Shown here piece by piece: positions 17,706 to 26,201 of a stretch of DNA of 64,000 nucleotides (its first letter is position 1; each line of letters starts with the position of its first letter). Below the pieces are notes generated by a model, which was not told where the DNA came from, did not search any database, and worked only from the letters and a program-made list of their open reading frames with translations. This stretch comes from UBA1181 sp045601045. GTDB taxonomy: Bacteria > Bacteroidota > Bacteroidia > Bacteroidales > Paludibacteraceae. The position numbers and the translations under genes were made by a program. Location of the stretch: positions 1 through 64,000 of the forward strand of contig JAZRZA010000074.1 of the NCBI GenBank assembly GCA_045601045.1, read 5' to 3'.

Positions 17706-18413
17706 TCAGACATGCATGGTTATTTTCGCCAAATAATCATAGTGTTTGCCGTCCATCACCTTTTCGCAGTGAAGCCCTGCTGTTGAGGCTGCCGCATTCA
17801 AGGTCTCGTAGTCCAAGTAGAGCCAGTAAAATGGTTCGCCTTTGATATCCTTGTATTTCATGCGAAAATCAATTTCTCCGTAATAACCCTCCTCCGGCAA
17901 TTCGATGAATCCCTCTTCGTCTTCGTAGATGTAACAGAGGTCGGTGGAGTCGATGAGGAGTTGCCCGTTGGGTGCCAATCTCTTTTTGACGGTTTCAAAG
18001 AAGTGGGGTAGGTTGTTGATCTTGCCGACAATACCGGTTCCGTTCATCAACATAAGGATGGTGTCGTAACGCTCCTTTATGGTCACATCGAAGAAGTCGA
18101 TGCACTCCACAGATTTTATGCCTCGCTCTCTCATCACTTCGCAAGAGAGTTTGGAGATGTCGATCGCTTTGACGTCGATGCCCTTTCCTTGTAGGTGAAG
18201 GGAGTGGCAACCGGCACCGGCTCCCACGTCCAACGTCTTCCCTTGAGCGAGATCCAAGGCTTTCTTCTCCAAAGGAGGCATTTGCTTATAGGTACGGAAG
18301 AGGTGAGGAACAGGAATTTCGTCGTCGTCGAAGAGCGACGATTGCACCACTAATTTATTAGCCCTTCCGGTATGAAAGTATTCGGAAATGGCACTGCCCA
18401 TTGGATCGTTCAT
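17706..18413 (-). CDS. class I SAM-dependent methyltransferase
   Basis: A 235-residue Rossmann-fold methyltransferase. Motif I is LDVGAGAGCHSLHLQ near residue 60 and the acidic residue of motif II is in VKAIDIS; motif IV is DTILMLMNGTGIVG. The N-terminal ~50 residues (FHTGRANKLVVQSS) are a family-specific cap. The acceptor is unknown. The gene stands alone, with 75 bp to fabF's 3' end and about 120 bp to the M6 protease start. Confidence 0.8.
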   Translation of the reverse strand: MNDPMGSAISEYFHTGRANKLVVQSSLFDDDEIPVPHLFRTYKQMPPLEKKALDLAQGKTLDVGAGAGCHSLHLQGKGIDVKAIDISKLSCEVMRERGIKSVECIDFFDVTIKERYDTILMLMNGTGIVGKINNLPHFFETVKKRLAPNGQLLIDSTDLCYIYEDEEGFIELPEEGYYGEIDFRMKYKDIKGEPFYWLYLDYETLNAAASTAGLHCEKVMDGKHYDYLAKITMHV

Positions 18414-18440
18414 GGCGATTACGGATTTTAAATTAAATAA

Positions 18441-18466
18441 GGGGAGAATCCTTTCGAATCCTCCCC
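18441..18466 (-). terminator. hairpin downstream of fabF
   Basis: GGGGAG pairs with CTCCCC around a partly paired 14-nt loop, followed on the minus strand by TTATTTAATTT. It lies 22 bp past the fabF stop codon. Confidence 0.5.
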
Positions 18467-18488
18467 GTTTATGGATAGAGTTGTTCTG

Positions 18489-19724
18489 TTATTTAACGAA
18501 CTTTCTGATGGCTACACAAGCGTTGTGACCGCCGAATCCCAAAGAGTTGGAGAGGGCGATGGTCAAATCAGCCTTTTGAGCCTTGTTTGGTGTGTAGTCG
18601 AGGTCGCACTCTGGATCTGGATGGTTCAATCCGATGGTAGGAGTGACGATGCCCTCTTGTACGGACAATGCGGAAACGATCACCTCCACACCTCCTGCCG
18701 CACCCAACATGTGTCCTGTCATGGACTTGGATGAGCTGATGTGCGCGCGACGTGCCTCCTTCTCGCCCATGGCGATCTTGATGGCAGCGGTCTCCGACAT
18801 ATCGTTCATATGGGTTCCTGTTCCGTGGGCATTGATGTACAAGGTGTCCTTCTCGCTGTAGTTGGCCTCGTCAAGCGCTTGCTTGATGGCCTTCGCAGCG
18901 CAAGAACCATCTGGCTTCGGTGCGGTGTAGTGGTGCGCGTCGCAAGTGTTTCCGTATCCACAGATCTCACCATAAATCTTGGCGCCGGTAGCGATAGCGT
19001 GCTCGTACTCCTCCAAAATGACGATACCAGCACCTTCACCCATTACGAAACCTTTACGCTCCGCATCGAACGGCAATGAAGCGTTCTTTGGATCGTCGGA
19101 TTTTGAAAGCGCCTTGGCGTTTGCGAAACCTCCGATGGCCAATGGGGTAATGGCTGCCTCCGCACCACCCGTGATGATGGCGTCAGCGTAACCGTATTTG
19201 ATAGCTCTGTAAGCCTCTCCGATGGCATGAGTTCCTGTCGCGCATGCTGTAACAACTGGCAAGCATGGACCCTCAGCATGGTGGGCGATCGCGATGTTTC
19301 CAGCTGCGATGTTGGAAATCATCATAGGAATGAAGAGTGGAGAAACGCGTCCCGCACCATCTTCGTTGCATTTGGTACACTCGGTGATGAAGGTGTTCAT
19401 ACCTCCGATACCGGAACCTACGTATACACCGATTCTGTCGCTTGGCAATCCAAGATCACCTCTGTCGTCCATTGCCTGTTGTGCGGCAGCGAGCGCGAAT
19501 TGGCAGTAACGGTCCGCTCTACGGGCCATTCCCTTGTCTACTCCATAATCCTCTGCACGGAAGTCTTTCACTTCAGCAGCGACTTTCACTTCCAATCCTG
19601 TTGTGTCTGCATTTTGGATGAAGTCGATACCGCACGTACCGCTTTTAAGGTTCTCCCAAAATGTCTTAATGTCTTTACCGATAGGCGAAATTACGCCCAT
19701 ACCAGTGATGACTACTCTTCTCAT
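18489..19724 (-). CDS. fabF: beta-ketoacyl-ACP synthase II (FabF)
   Basis: Elongating condensing enzyme of type II fatty acid synthesis. The catalytic Cys is in VTACATGTHAIG, the two active-site His are in NAHGTGTHMND and SKSMTGHMLGAAGG, and the C-terminal glycine loop is NSLGFGGHNAC. Its 411-residue length is normal. Its start codon overlaps the fabK stop by one base (TAATG), which suggests translational coupling. It is the last gene of the fabH-fabK-fabF unit. Confidence 0.96.
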   Translation of the reverse strand: MRRVVITGMGVISPIGKDIKTFWENLKSGTCGIDFIQNADTTGLEVKVAAEVKDFRAEDYGVDKGMARRADRYCQFALAAAQQAMDDRGDLGLPSDRIGVYVGSGIGGMNTFITECTKCNEDGAGRVSPLFIPMMISNIAAGNIAIAHHAEGPCLPVVTACATGTHAIGEAYRAIKYGYADAIITGGAEAAITPLAIGGFANAKALSKSDDPKNASLPFDAERKGFVMGEGAGIVILEEYEHAIATGAKIYGEICGYGNTCDAHHYTAPKPDGSCAAKAIKQALDEANYSEKDTLYINAHGTGTHMNDMSETAAIKIAMGEKEARRAHISSSKSMTGHMLGAAGGVEVIVSALSVQEGIVTPTIGLNHPDPECDLDYTPNKAQKADLTIALSNSLGFGGHNACVAIRKFVK

Positions 19725-20671
19725 TATTTTGTTCTGTTTTGAGCCTTTGACAAAAGTGCCTCAGCCTCGTTCACCATTGATTCTACAATTGCTTTTGAGG
19801 AGCGTTGCTCCTTGATAAGACCAGCGATTTGACCAGCCATGAATGATCCACCCTTAGCGTCACCGTCAACCACAGCCTTTCTAAGTGATCCGGCACCGAA
19901 CTTCATGATCTCCTCGTCGGTGATGTTGGTATCCTTCTCCATGTCAGCGAACTTCTTTGAGAATGGAGTCTTCAAAGAACGAACTGGGTGGCCCAAACGC
20001 TTTCCTGTTACGATTGTAGCGGTGTCGCTTGCGGAGATGATCTTCTCCTTGTATGTTTGGCTGACACAGCACTCGTCGGCAACGAGGAAGCAAGTACCGC
20101 ATTGTACACCTTCCGCACCCAACATGAAGGCTGCTGCCATACCTCTACCGTCTCCGATACCACCTGCTGCCAAAACTGGGATCTTTACAGCGTCAACCAC
20201 TTGTGGCACCAATGCCATGGTGTTCAAATCTCCTACGTGACCACCAGACTCGCAACCTTCAGCAACTACAGCGCTGGCACCGATTCTCTCCATCAATACA
20301 GCGAATGCGGCGGATGCGACAACTGGAACCACCTTGATGCCTGCTGCCAACCAATCCTTCATAAATTTAGAAGGGTTTCCTGCACCAGTGGTAACCACTG
20401 CCACCTTCTCCTCGATGACAACCTTTGCCACTTCGTCCGCGAATGGGCTTTGCAACATGATGTTTACGCCAAAAGGCTTGTCTGTCATAGTCTTGCATTT
20501 TTTGATCTCCTCACGAACGTACTCAGCGTTTGCGTTCATGGCGGAGATTAGTCCCAAACCGCCTGCGTTAGAAACTGCGCTAGCCAACTTGGCGTCGGAA
20601 ATCCACGCCATACCACCTTGGAAAATTGGGTATTGAATACCGATTAAATCACAAATTTTGCTTGAAATCAT
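19724..20671 (-). CDS. fabK: enoyl-ACP reductase II (FabK)
   Basis: FMN-dependent enoyl-ACP reductase of the FabK / nitronate monooxygenase superfamily, a TIM barrel that reduces enoyl-ACP in the last step of each elongation cycle. Visible motifs are GIQYPIFQGGMAWIS, VVAEGCESGGHVG with the active-site His, and VLAAGGIGDGRGMAAA binding the FMN phosphate. Placement between fabH and fabF supports the reductase assignment over a nitronate monooxygenase. FabK enzymes as a class are insensitive to triclosan. No fabI is seen in the window. Confidence 0.92.
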   Translation of the reverse strand: MISSKICDLIGIQYPIFQGGMAWISDAKLASAVSNAGGLGLISAMNANAEYVREEIKKCKTMTDKPFGVNIMLQSPFADEVAKVVIEEKVAVVTTGAGNPSKFMKDWLAAGIKVVPVVASAAFAVLMERIGASAVVAEGCESGGHVGDLNTMALVPQVVDAVKIPVLAAGGIGDGRGMAAAFMLGAEGVQCGTCFLVADECCVSQTYKEKIISASDTATIVTGKRLGHPVRSLKTPFSKKFADMEKDTNITDEEIMKFGAGSLRKAVVDGDAKGGSFMAGQIAGLIKEQRSSKAIVESMVNEAEALLSKAQNRTK

Positions 20672-20703
20672 ATCGTATAATTTTATTCTTATTACCTAGT
20701 TAA

Positions 20704-21651
20704 TTACCACTTCATTAAACATGCGCCGGATGTGAATCCCGCACCGAATGCGCTGAATACGATGGTGTCGCCTCTTTGGATTTTGCCTGCTTTGTTCAAC
20801 TCGTCCAAGAGGAGAAGAACGCTGGCGGAAGAGGTGTTTCCTCTGTGTTCGATGTTGTGTGGGAATTTCTCTTCGGGTTGATCCAAGAAACTGCGGATCG
20901 CTTCGACGATTCTCAAATTCGCTTGGTGCAAAATGAAGAATTTCACGTCGCTTGCGGTCGCATGGGATGCGTCCAAAACGGTTTGAATGTCGTTGCAAGA
21001 GTTGTGGGCGGCCAATTTGAACACCTCACGTCCCGCCATTTCCAATTTGTCATAGGAGGTAGTATCCTTTCTGAAAGGAGTGTCACCTTGCTTTACGTTG
21101 CAGTTGAGCGCGGGGGTGTAGCATGCGGTCACCTTCACAGCGCAATCCTCGCCTTCGTTGGATACGATAACAGCGCCTGCTCCGTCGCCAAATAGAACGC
21201 AGCTTTCGCGACGCTCCCAATCGATCATCATGCTCATCTGCTCTGCACAGATAATGAGGATTTTATTAGCCTTGCCTGCCTTCATCAAGGCGTCCGCATG
21301 GTCGAGGGCGTAGATGAAACCTGTGCAGGCTGCGTTGGTGTCGATACATGGACATGTGGCGCCGATGATTCCTTGGATAATACATCCCATGCCTGGAATG
21401 CATCTGTCGTTCATGATGTTATGGCAGATAATATAATCCAAATCCTTGGCGTCAACTTTGGCATCCGCTAATGCTTGTCTGGTCGCTTCTGCTGCTAGAT
21501 CTGTAAGCGTCTCCCCGTCAGAGAGGATGCGTCTGCTCCTGATACCGGTACGGGTGGAGATCCACTCGTCGCTTGTTTCCAAGAACTTTGTTAGGTCGTC
21601 ATTGGTCACTTCCAATTTTGGAATGGCACTTCCTGTTCCTAAAATTTTCAT
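20704..21651 (-). CDS. fabH: beta-ketoacyl-ACP synthase III (FabH)
   Basis: Initiating condensing enzyme that joins acetyl- or branched acyl-CoA to malonyl-ACP. The catalytic Cys is in DTNAACTGFIYAL, His in FILHQANLRI and Asn in EHRGNTSSAS, with GAGAVIVS in the core. The 315-residue length is usual. It is the first gene of the fabH-fabK-fabF unit, 32 bp from fabK, with a good promoter about 85 bp upstream. Many Bacteroidales make iso/anteiso fatty acids through FabH primer choice; that cannot be read here. Confidence 0.95.
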   Translation of the reverse strand: MKILGTGSAIPKLEVTNDDLTKFLETSDEWISTRTGIRSRRILSDGETLTDLAAEATRQALADAKVDAKDLDYIICHNIMNDRCIPGMGCIIQGIIGATCPCIDTNAACTGFIYALDHADALMKAGKANKILIICAEQMSMMIDWERRESCVLFGDGAGAVIVSNEGEDCAVKVTACYTPALNCNVKQGDTPFRKDTTSYDKLEMAGREVFKLAAHNSCNDIQTVLDASHATASDVKFFILHQANLRIVEAIRSFLDQPEEKFPHNIEHRGNTSSASVLLLLDELNKAGKIQRGDTIVFSAFGAGFTSGACLMKW

Positions 21652-21733
21652 TTTAAATATTATTGGCGGATTGAAAACCCGCAGTTGATTCCACTTTTTC
21701 TTAACATCCGATTGTGGACGCTAAAATTCGTTG

Positions 21734-21764
21734 CAAATTTAGTAAAAAAGGAGTGAATAACAAC
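21734..21764 (-). promoter_or_regulatory. promoter of the fabH-fabK-fabF unit
   Basis: On the minus strand, GTTG (21761-21764) and TAAATTTG (21734-21741) are separated by 19 bp, matching the Bacteroidetes -33/-7 pattern. The leader would be about 75 nt. Confidence 0.65.
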
Positions 21765-21884
21765 TCTGCTACCCTTAAAATGTGTTGAAGGGCGACATTT
21801 TGATATTTATTTATCAATAACTTATAATAAAAATTAATGTAATCAATGGTTGTAAATGCTACAAATTCGCAAGAAAGCGACTCG

Positions 21885-22358
21885 TTATTCGTGATGGTAA
21901 GGCTCTCCTTTGAGGATGGTCATCGCTCGGTAAAGTTGTTCCGTGAAAACCAAACGGACCATTTGGTGTGAAAATGTCATGCGGGAGAGGGATACTTTAT
22001 CATTGGCGCGACTGTAAACCTCTTGTGAAAAACCGTAGGGCCCACCTACGACAAAGACGAGCCTTTTTAGTCCAGACGACATTTTCTTCTCGATGTAACC
22101 GGAAAACTGTTTGGAGGTGAATTCGCTTCCTTTGTCATCTAATAAAACCACTTCATCGTCGTTTTGAATGCTCTTCAGAATGAGTTCACCCTCTTTCTGT
22201 TTTTGATTATCTTCTGTCAAGTTTTTCGTGTTTTTTAGAGCAGGTATCTCCTCTATGTCAAAAGAAATGTAGAATTTTAACCTCTTTTGGTATTCAGAAA
22301 TTGCATTTTTAAAAGATAAATCGTTAGTTTTGCCAACTGTAAGAAGAGTGATTCTCAT
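21885..22358 (-). CDS. rlmH: 23S rRNA pseudouridine-1915 N3-methyltransferase (RlmH)
   Basis: SPOUT-class methyltransferase that modifies pseudouridine 1915 in helix 69 of 23S rRNA. Motifs are VFVVGGPYGFSQEVYSRAND and SLSRMTFSHQMVRLVFTEQL, which build the knotted SAM site. The start is placed at ATG 22358 (MRITLLTVGKT), giving 157 residues, the usual length; the open frame extends 21 codons upstream without family similarity. It is divergent from the DUF4783 gene, 81 bp away. Confidence 0.95.
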   Translation of the reverse strand: MRITLLTVGKTNDLSFKNAISEYQKRLKFYISFDIEEIPALKNTKNLTEDNQKQKEGELILKSIQNDDEVVLLDDKGSEFTSKQFSGYIEKKMSSGLKRLVFVVGGPYGFSQEVYSRANDKVSLSRMTFSHQMVRLVFTEQLYRAMTILKGEPYHHE

Positions 22359-22439
22359 ATCGCGTATAATTTTACGCGAAAATATAAAAAATGGTGCAGA
22401 TATGTAGATGTTATTCTGCATCGTAAATATTTGTGGAGT

Positions 22440-22820
22440 ATGAAATTAGGAAAAAAAATAATTCTTGCTTTTTGGATGAGTATGGCTGCGTTAGCCGCTA
22501 ATGCGAATCCCGATATAGTCCGTGCTTTTTCCAGTGGTGATATGCAGACGATCAGTTCGTTTTTGGATAGTAATGTGGATTTGACCATTGAGCATAACGG
22601 AGGATCAAAGAGCAAGGGACAGGCTCAGGATGCCGTCGCATCTTTTTTTAGAAACCATCGCCCCTCTAATTTTTCTGTCACACAGAAGATAGAGAAGGAG
22701 AAGAGTGGTTTGTTGATGGGAATGCTCTATACGAGCTCGGGTAATTTCCAGGTTCTGATTCTGACGAAGAAGGATGGCTTCAAGGAGATCATCCACCAGT
22801 TGAAAATAGAAGGAAAATAG
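22440..22820 (+). CDS. DUF4783 secreted protein
   Basis: A 126-residue protein with a signal peptide (MKLGKKIILAFWMSMAALAANA) and a small alpha+beta domain of the DUF4783 type (FSSGDMQTISSFLDSNVDL, AVASFFRNHRPSNF, FKEIIHQLKIEGK), which resembles SnoaL/NTF2-like folds. It acts in the periplasm if exported. The start is placed at ATG 22440, after a TTG that is also in frame. It lies upstream of nadC on the same strand, an arrangement typical of Bacteroidetes. The function is unknown. Confidence 0.82.
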   Translation: MKLGKKIILAFWMSMAALAANANPDIVRAFSSGDMQTISSFLDSNVDLTIEHNGGSKSKGQAQDAVASFFRNHRPSNFSVTQKIEKEKSGLLMGMLYTSSGNFQVLILTKKDGFKEIIHQLKIEGK

Positions 22821-22881
22821 TAGTGTGTTCGTTCGGAGAACCATTATTATTAATAGTAATAATCAAGGGGTAAATCCCTGT

Positions 22882-22889
22882 TAATTTTG
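22882..22889 (+). promoter_or_regulatory. -7 element upstream of nadC
   Basis: TAATTTTG matches TAnnTTTG and ends 9 bp before the nadC ATG; no good -33 element is seen. It would give a nearly leaderless transcript. Confidence 0.35.
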
Positions 22890-22898
22890 TTTCAAAAG

Positions 22899-23750
22899 AT
22901 GAAAAGCGAAAATGAATTGATTGAAGATTTGCTGGACCTCGCGTTTGCTGAGGATATCGGTGATGGCGACCATACTACACTTTGTTGTATTCCCGCAACC
23001 CAAAATGGAAAGGCTCAACTCTTGATCAAGGAAGAGGGTATCCTTGCCGGCGTGGAGATCGCGAAACGTGTGTTCGCTAAATTCGATCCGGAATTGCAAA
23101 TGGAGGTGCTTATCGAGGATGGCGCGCATGTCAAGCCAGGAGATATCGCTTTCTATGTGACTGGAAAAGAGCAATCTTTGTTGCAGACAGAGCGTATCGT
23201 GCTCAACATCATGCAACGTATGAGCGGTATCGCTACCCAGACCAACAAATATGCGAAGGAGATTGAGGATCTTCATACAAAGGTGATTGATACCCGTAAG
23301 ACTACGCCAGGTCTCCGTATTTTGGAGAAGAGAGCCGTGAAGATCGGTGGCGGAGGCAATCACCGTATCGGTCTGTTCGATATGATCCTTTTGAAAGACA
23401 ACCATATCGATTTCGCTGGCGGCATCGAGAACGCTGTTTCCAATGCGAAGAAGTATTTGAAGGAGAAGGGCAAAAACATCAAGATCGAGGTGGAGGTCCG
23501 TAACTTGGATGAGCTCGATCAGGTGTTGAAGATCGGCGGTGTCGATAGAATCATGCTCGACAACTTTGATACCGCGACCACCCGAAAGGCTGTGGAGATC
23601 ATCAATGGAAGATGCGAGACCGAGTCTTCCGGAGGTATCACCTTCAAGACTTTGCGTTCATACGCGGAGTGTGGCGTGGATTTCATTTCTGTTGGTGCGC
23701 TCACCCATTCCGTAAAGGGATTGGATATGAGTTTGAAGGCTGTTAAATGA
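22899..23750 (+). CDS. nadC: nicotinate-nucleotide pyrophosphorylase (NadC)
   Basis: Quinolinate phosphoribosyltransferase, converting quinolinate and PRPP to nicotinate mononucleotide in NAD synthesis. Signatures are DTRKTTPGLRILEKRAVKIGG (residues split across two strands), NHRIGLFDMILLKDNHI and FISVGALTHSVKGLD. ATG 22899 is chosen over an in-frame TTG at 22887, giving 283 residues. It overlaps the following nuclease gene by 4 bp (ATGA), so the two are translationally coupled. Confidence 0.96.
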   Translation: MKSENELIEDLLDLAFAEDIGDGDHTTLCCIPATQNGKAQLLIKEEGILAGVEIAKRVFAKFDPELQMEVLIEDGAHVKPGDIAFYVTGKEQSLLQTERIVLNIMQRMSGIATQTNKYAKEIEDLHTKVIDTRKTTPGLRILEKRAVKIGGGGNHRIGLFDMILLKDNHIDFAGGIENAVSNAKKYLKEKGKNIKIEVEVRNLDELDQVLKIGGVDRIMLDNFDTATTRKAVEIINGRCETESSGGITFKTLRSYAECGVDFISVGALTHSVKGLDMSLKAVK

Positions 23751-24679
23751 GAAAATTCGTAATATTAGTGGCGGCATTTGCCGCCCTTTTTTATTCCTGC
23801 GACCCGTCGGCTAACCAAACAGGGAATAGCGGAAACTCCGCTGACCGTTTGTTGGAGACGGATGGCTTGAACCATGCCTTCCCGACCATTCCTCCTTCAG
23901 AGGATGAAACGGCGCAGGAGGATGGTGACGCGATCTTCACGCATTCGAATTTCAAGGGAAAAACCTATCGTCACAAGAATTATTCGCTCTCTTATTCCGA
24001 AGAGGACGAGCAAGCGGAGTGGGTGGCCTACGAATTAACGCGTGAGGAGGTGAATGGCAAGTTGGAGCGTAAGGAGGGATTCGATGAGGATCCGACCATA
24101 ACGACAAAATCAGCCTCTCCTTCCGACTATCAGAATAGTGGTTACGACCGGGGCCATTTGGCTCCTGCGGCGGATATGAAGTTCGATGAGACCGCTATGG
24201 AGGAGTGCTTCTATATGAGTAACGTCTCTCCTCAGGTGAAGGAGTTCAACAATGGTGTTTGGAACGATTTGGAGATGCAGACACGCGCATGGACCCGCAA
24301 ATATGGCTCAATCTATGTGGTGACTGGTCCTGTCTTGCCGAAGGATAGCAAGAATGCCAGAAAGATGTACGCCTCCGAGAGGGGAAAAGATTACAAGACC
24401 AATGTGACGGTTCCGAGCCACTTCTACAAGATTCTCTTCGATTTCACCAAGAAGGGAAAAGAGAAGATGCTCGCCTTTGTGATTCCCAATCAGGATACGC
24501 ATATGCCTTTTACGACATTCGTCACCTCTGTCGATGAGGTGGAGAAGGTGACTGGCATTGATTTCTTCACCAATTTGGATGAGGAGGTGGAGCGTAGATG
24601 CGAGAGCCATTCCGATCTTTCCAAATGGCCAGAAGCCACCTACATCAATTATTCAAGTACGCATACATTTAATCATTAA
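23747..24679 (+). CDS. DNA/RNA non-specific endonuclease, lipoprotein
   Basis: A 310-residue nuclease of the NucA / Serratia-type beta-beta-alpha metal family. A lipobox is seen at the N-terminus (FAALFYSCDPS), so the enzyme is probably anchored in the envelope, after which residues 20-75 are low-complexity linker. The catalytic His is in YDRGHLAPAADM, and the Mg-binding Asn lies in MSNVSPQVKEFNNGVWNDLE. It overlaps nadC by 4 bp and precedes fabD by 14 bp. Such nucleases scavenge extracellular nucleic acids or degrade NETs in other species; the role here is not known. Confidence 0.92.
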   Translation: MRKFVILVAAFAALFYSCDPSANQTGNSGNSADRLLETDGLNHAFPTIPPSEDETAQEDGDAIFTHSNFKGKTYRHKNYSLSYSEEDEQAEWVAYELTREEVNGKLERKEGFDEDPTITTKSASPSDYQNSGYDRGHLAPAADMKFDETAMEECFYMSNVSPQVKEFNNGVWNDLEMQTRAWTRKYGSIYVVTGPVLPKDSKNARKMYASERGKDYKTNVTVPSHFYKILFDFTKKGKEKMLAFVIPNQDTHMPFTTFVTSVDEVEKVTGIDFFTNLDEEVERRCESHSDLSKWPEATYINYSSTHTFNH

Positions 24680-24693
24680 TCATACATTTGAAA

Positions 24694-25578
24694 ATGAAAG
24701 CATTTGTTTTTCCAGGGCAAGGTGCCCAATTTATTGGAATGGGAAAGGACTTGTACGAGAACGTCCCATTGGCTAAGGAGTTGTTTGAGCAAGCAAATGA
24801 TATTTTAGGATTTAGAATCACTGATATTATGTTCTCCGGTGCGGAGGAGGATTTGAAGCAAACCAAAGTTACTCAACCTGCGGTATTCCTTCACTCTGTT
24901 ATTTTGGCGAAGTCGTTAGGCGATCAGTTCACGCCTGATATGGTGGCAGGTCACTCTTTGGGAGAGTTCTCCGCTTTGGTGGCTGCTGGCGCGATTGATT
25001 TTGCGGATGGTGTGAGTCTCGTTTCCAAGCGTGCTTTGGCGATGCAGAAGGCTTGCGAGATGAATCCTTCCACGATGGCTGCTATCCTTGGTTTGGCGGA
25101 TGAGAAGGTGGAGGAGATTTGCGCATCCGTTAAGGACGAGGTGGTTGTTCCTGCTAACTATAACTGCCCAGGTCAATTGGTGATCTCTGGTTCTATGGCC
25201 GGCATCGACAAGGCTTGCGAGTTGGCGACAGAGGCGGGCGCGCGTCGTGCATTGAAGTTGTCCGTTAGTGGTGCTTTCCACTCTCCATTGATGGAGCCTG
25301 CAAAGGTGGAGTTGGCTGCGGCTATCGAGGCTACTAACTTCAAAGCTCCTATTTGTCCTGTTTACCAAAATGTGACCACCAATGGAGAGACCGATCCAGA
25401 GGTTATCAAGGCTAATTTGGTGAAGCAGTTGACCTCATCGGTTAAGTGGACACAATCTGTTCAAAACATGATCGCAGCGGGTGCTACTAGCTTCACGGAG
25501 GTGGGCCCTGGTCAAGTATTGGTGGGATTGGTGAAGAAGATCGACAAGAGCGTTGAGACCATCTCCGCAAAGCTTTAA
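24694..25578 (+). CDS. fabD: malonyl-CoA:ACP transacylase (FabD)
   Basis: Loads malonyl groups onto ACP. The catalytic Ser is in VAGHSLGEFSALVAAG, the N-terminal oxyanion region is FPGQGAQFIGMGKDLYE and the active-site His is in SGAFHSPLM. ATG 24694 is used; an in-frame TTG lies six bases upstream. The 294-residue length is normal. It is the last gene of the nadC-nuclease-fabD unit and is followed by a terminator. Confidence 0.96.
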   Translation: MKAFVFPGQGAQFIGMGKDLYENVPLAKELFEQANDILGFRITDIMFSGAEEDLKQTKVTQPAVFLHSVILAKSLGDQFTPDMVAGHSLGEFSALVAAGAIDFADGVSLVSKRALAMQKACEMNPSTMAAILGLADEKVEEICASVKDEVVVPANYNCPGQLVISGSMAGIDKACELATEAGARRALKLSVSGAFHSPLMEPAKVELAAAIEATNFKAPICPVYQNVTTNGETDPEVIKANLVKQLTSSVKWTQSVQNMIAAGATSFTEVGPGQVLVGLVKKIDKSVETISAKL

Positions 25579-25621
25579 GGAGTTAAGAATATTAATTTGG
25601 CTCTTTTTTGAAAATGAATAG

Positions 25622-25652
25622 AGGGAGAGATTGGGTGGTCCGGTCTCTCCCT
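25622..25652 (+). terminator. hairpin terminator after fabD
   Basis: AGGGAGAGA (25622-25630) pairs with TCTCTCCCT (25644-25652) around a 13-nt loop, followed by TTGGTTTGTGTTTG. Confidence 0.6.
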
Positions 25653-25707
25653 TTGGTTTGTGTTTGTGTGTTTGGGAATTTAATCTATTAATTTTTTTGT
25701 TTCACTT

Positions 25708-25744
25708 CTTGTATATTTCGAAAATTGTTCGTAGGTTTGCGAAC
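25708..25744 (+). promoter_or_regulatory. arsR promoter and candidate ArsR operator 1
   Basis: CTTG (25708-25711) and TAGGTTTG (25732-25739) are 20 bp apart, matching the -33/-7 pattern. The inverted repeat GTTCG...CGAAC (25727-25744) covers the -7 element, so a bound repressor would block RNA polymerase. A near copy occurs at 26143-26161. Confidence 0.65.
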
Positions 25745-25749
25745 ATTAT

Positions 25750-26094
25750 ATGACGACAATACAAATGACAGAAAAAAAGTACTGCATAAAGACGGAAACG
25801 TTGGCTCAGATGGCGAAAGCTCTTGGGCATCCGGCGCGCATAGCGATTATGAAGTTCCTCGCCAAACAGGACACCTGCTATTTTGGCGACATCCACGAGG
25901 AACTGCCTATCGCCAAGGCAACCGTAAGTCAGCATCTCGCGGCGCTAAAAGAGGCTGGCCTTATCCAAGGCGAAATCGAGACGCCCAAAGTGCGCTACTG
26001 TATCAACAAGGAGAATTGGGAATATGCCAAACAGTTGTTTGGAGAGTTCTTCGATATGGAGTTGCAAAAGGGCGACAATAGTTGCTGCTACTGA
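25750..26094 (+). CDS. arsR: ArsR-family metalloregulator
   Basis: A winged-helix repressor of the ArsR/SmtB family, 114 residues (109 if ATG 25765 is used, which leaves a more usual leader after the promoter). The DNA-recognition region is PIAKATVSQHLAALKEAGLIQ, split around TVSQHLAALK, and LGHPARIAIMKFLAKQDTCYFGD is the typical helix 1-2 region. A single Cys lies in QDTCYF and two more at the C-terminus (NSCCY), candidates for As(III) binding; the classical CxCxxC motif is absent. It heads the arsenic island and is followed by its own terminator. Confidence 0.9.
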   Translation: MTTIQMTEKKYCIKTETLAQMAKALGHPARIAIMKFLAKQDTCYFGDIHEELPIAKATVSQHLAALKEAGLIQGEIETPKVRYCINKENWEYAKQLFGEFFDMELQKGDNSCCY

Positions 26095-26101
26095 CATCCT
26101 C

Positions 26102-26130
26102 ACCCTCGCGGTTGCGACTTCGAGGGTTTT
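26102..26130 (+). terminator. hairpin terminator after arsR
   Basis: ACCCTCG (26102-26108) pairs with CGAGGGT (26121-26127) around a 12-nt loop, followed by TTTTAT. It separates arsR from the rest of the island. Confidence 0.65.
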
Positions 26131-26142
26131 ATAAAAGATTAA

Positions 26143-26161
26143 TTGTTCGTTGTTTTACGAA
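26143..26161 (+). promoter_or_regulatory. candidate ArsR operator 2
   Basis: TTGTTCGTTGTTTTACGAA matches operator 1 at nearly all positions (shared pattern ATTGTTCGTnGnTTTnCGAA). It lies 41 bp before the ATG of the next gene, so the transport genes have their own ArsR-controlled start. Confidence 0.6.
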
Positions 26162-26201
26162 TTACAAATATTTATTGATATATATTTAACATTATTGAAT
26201 T

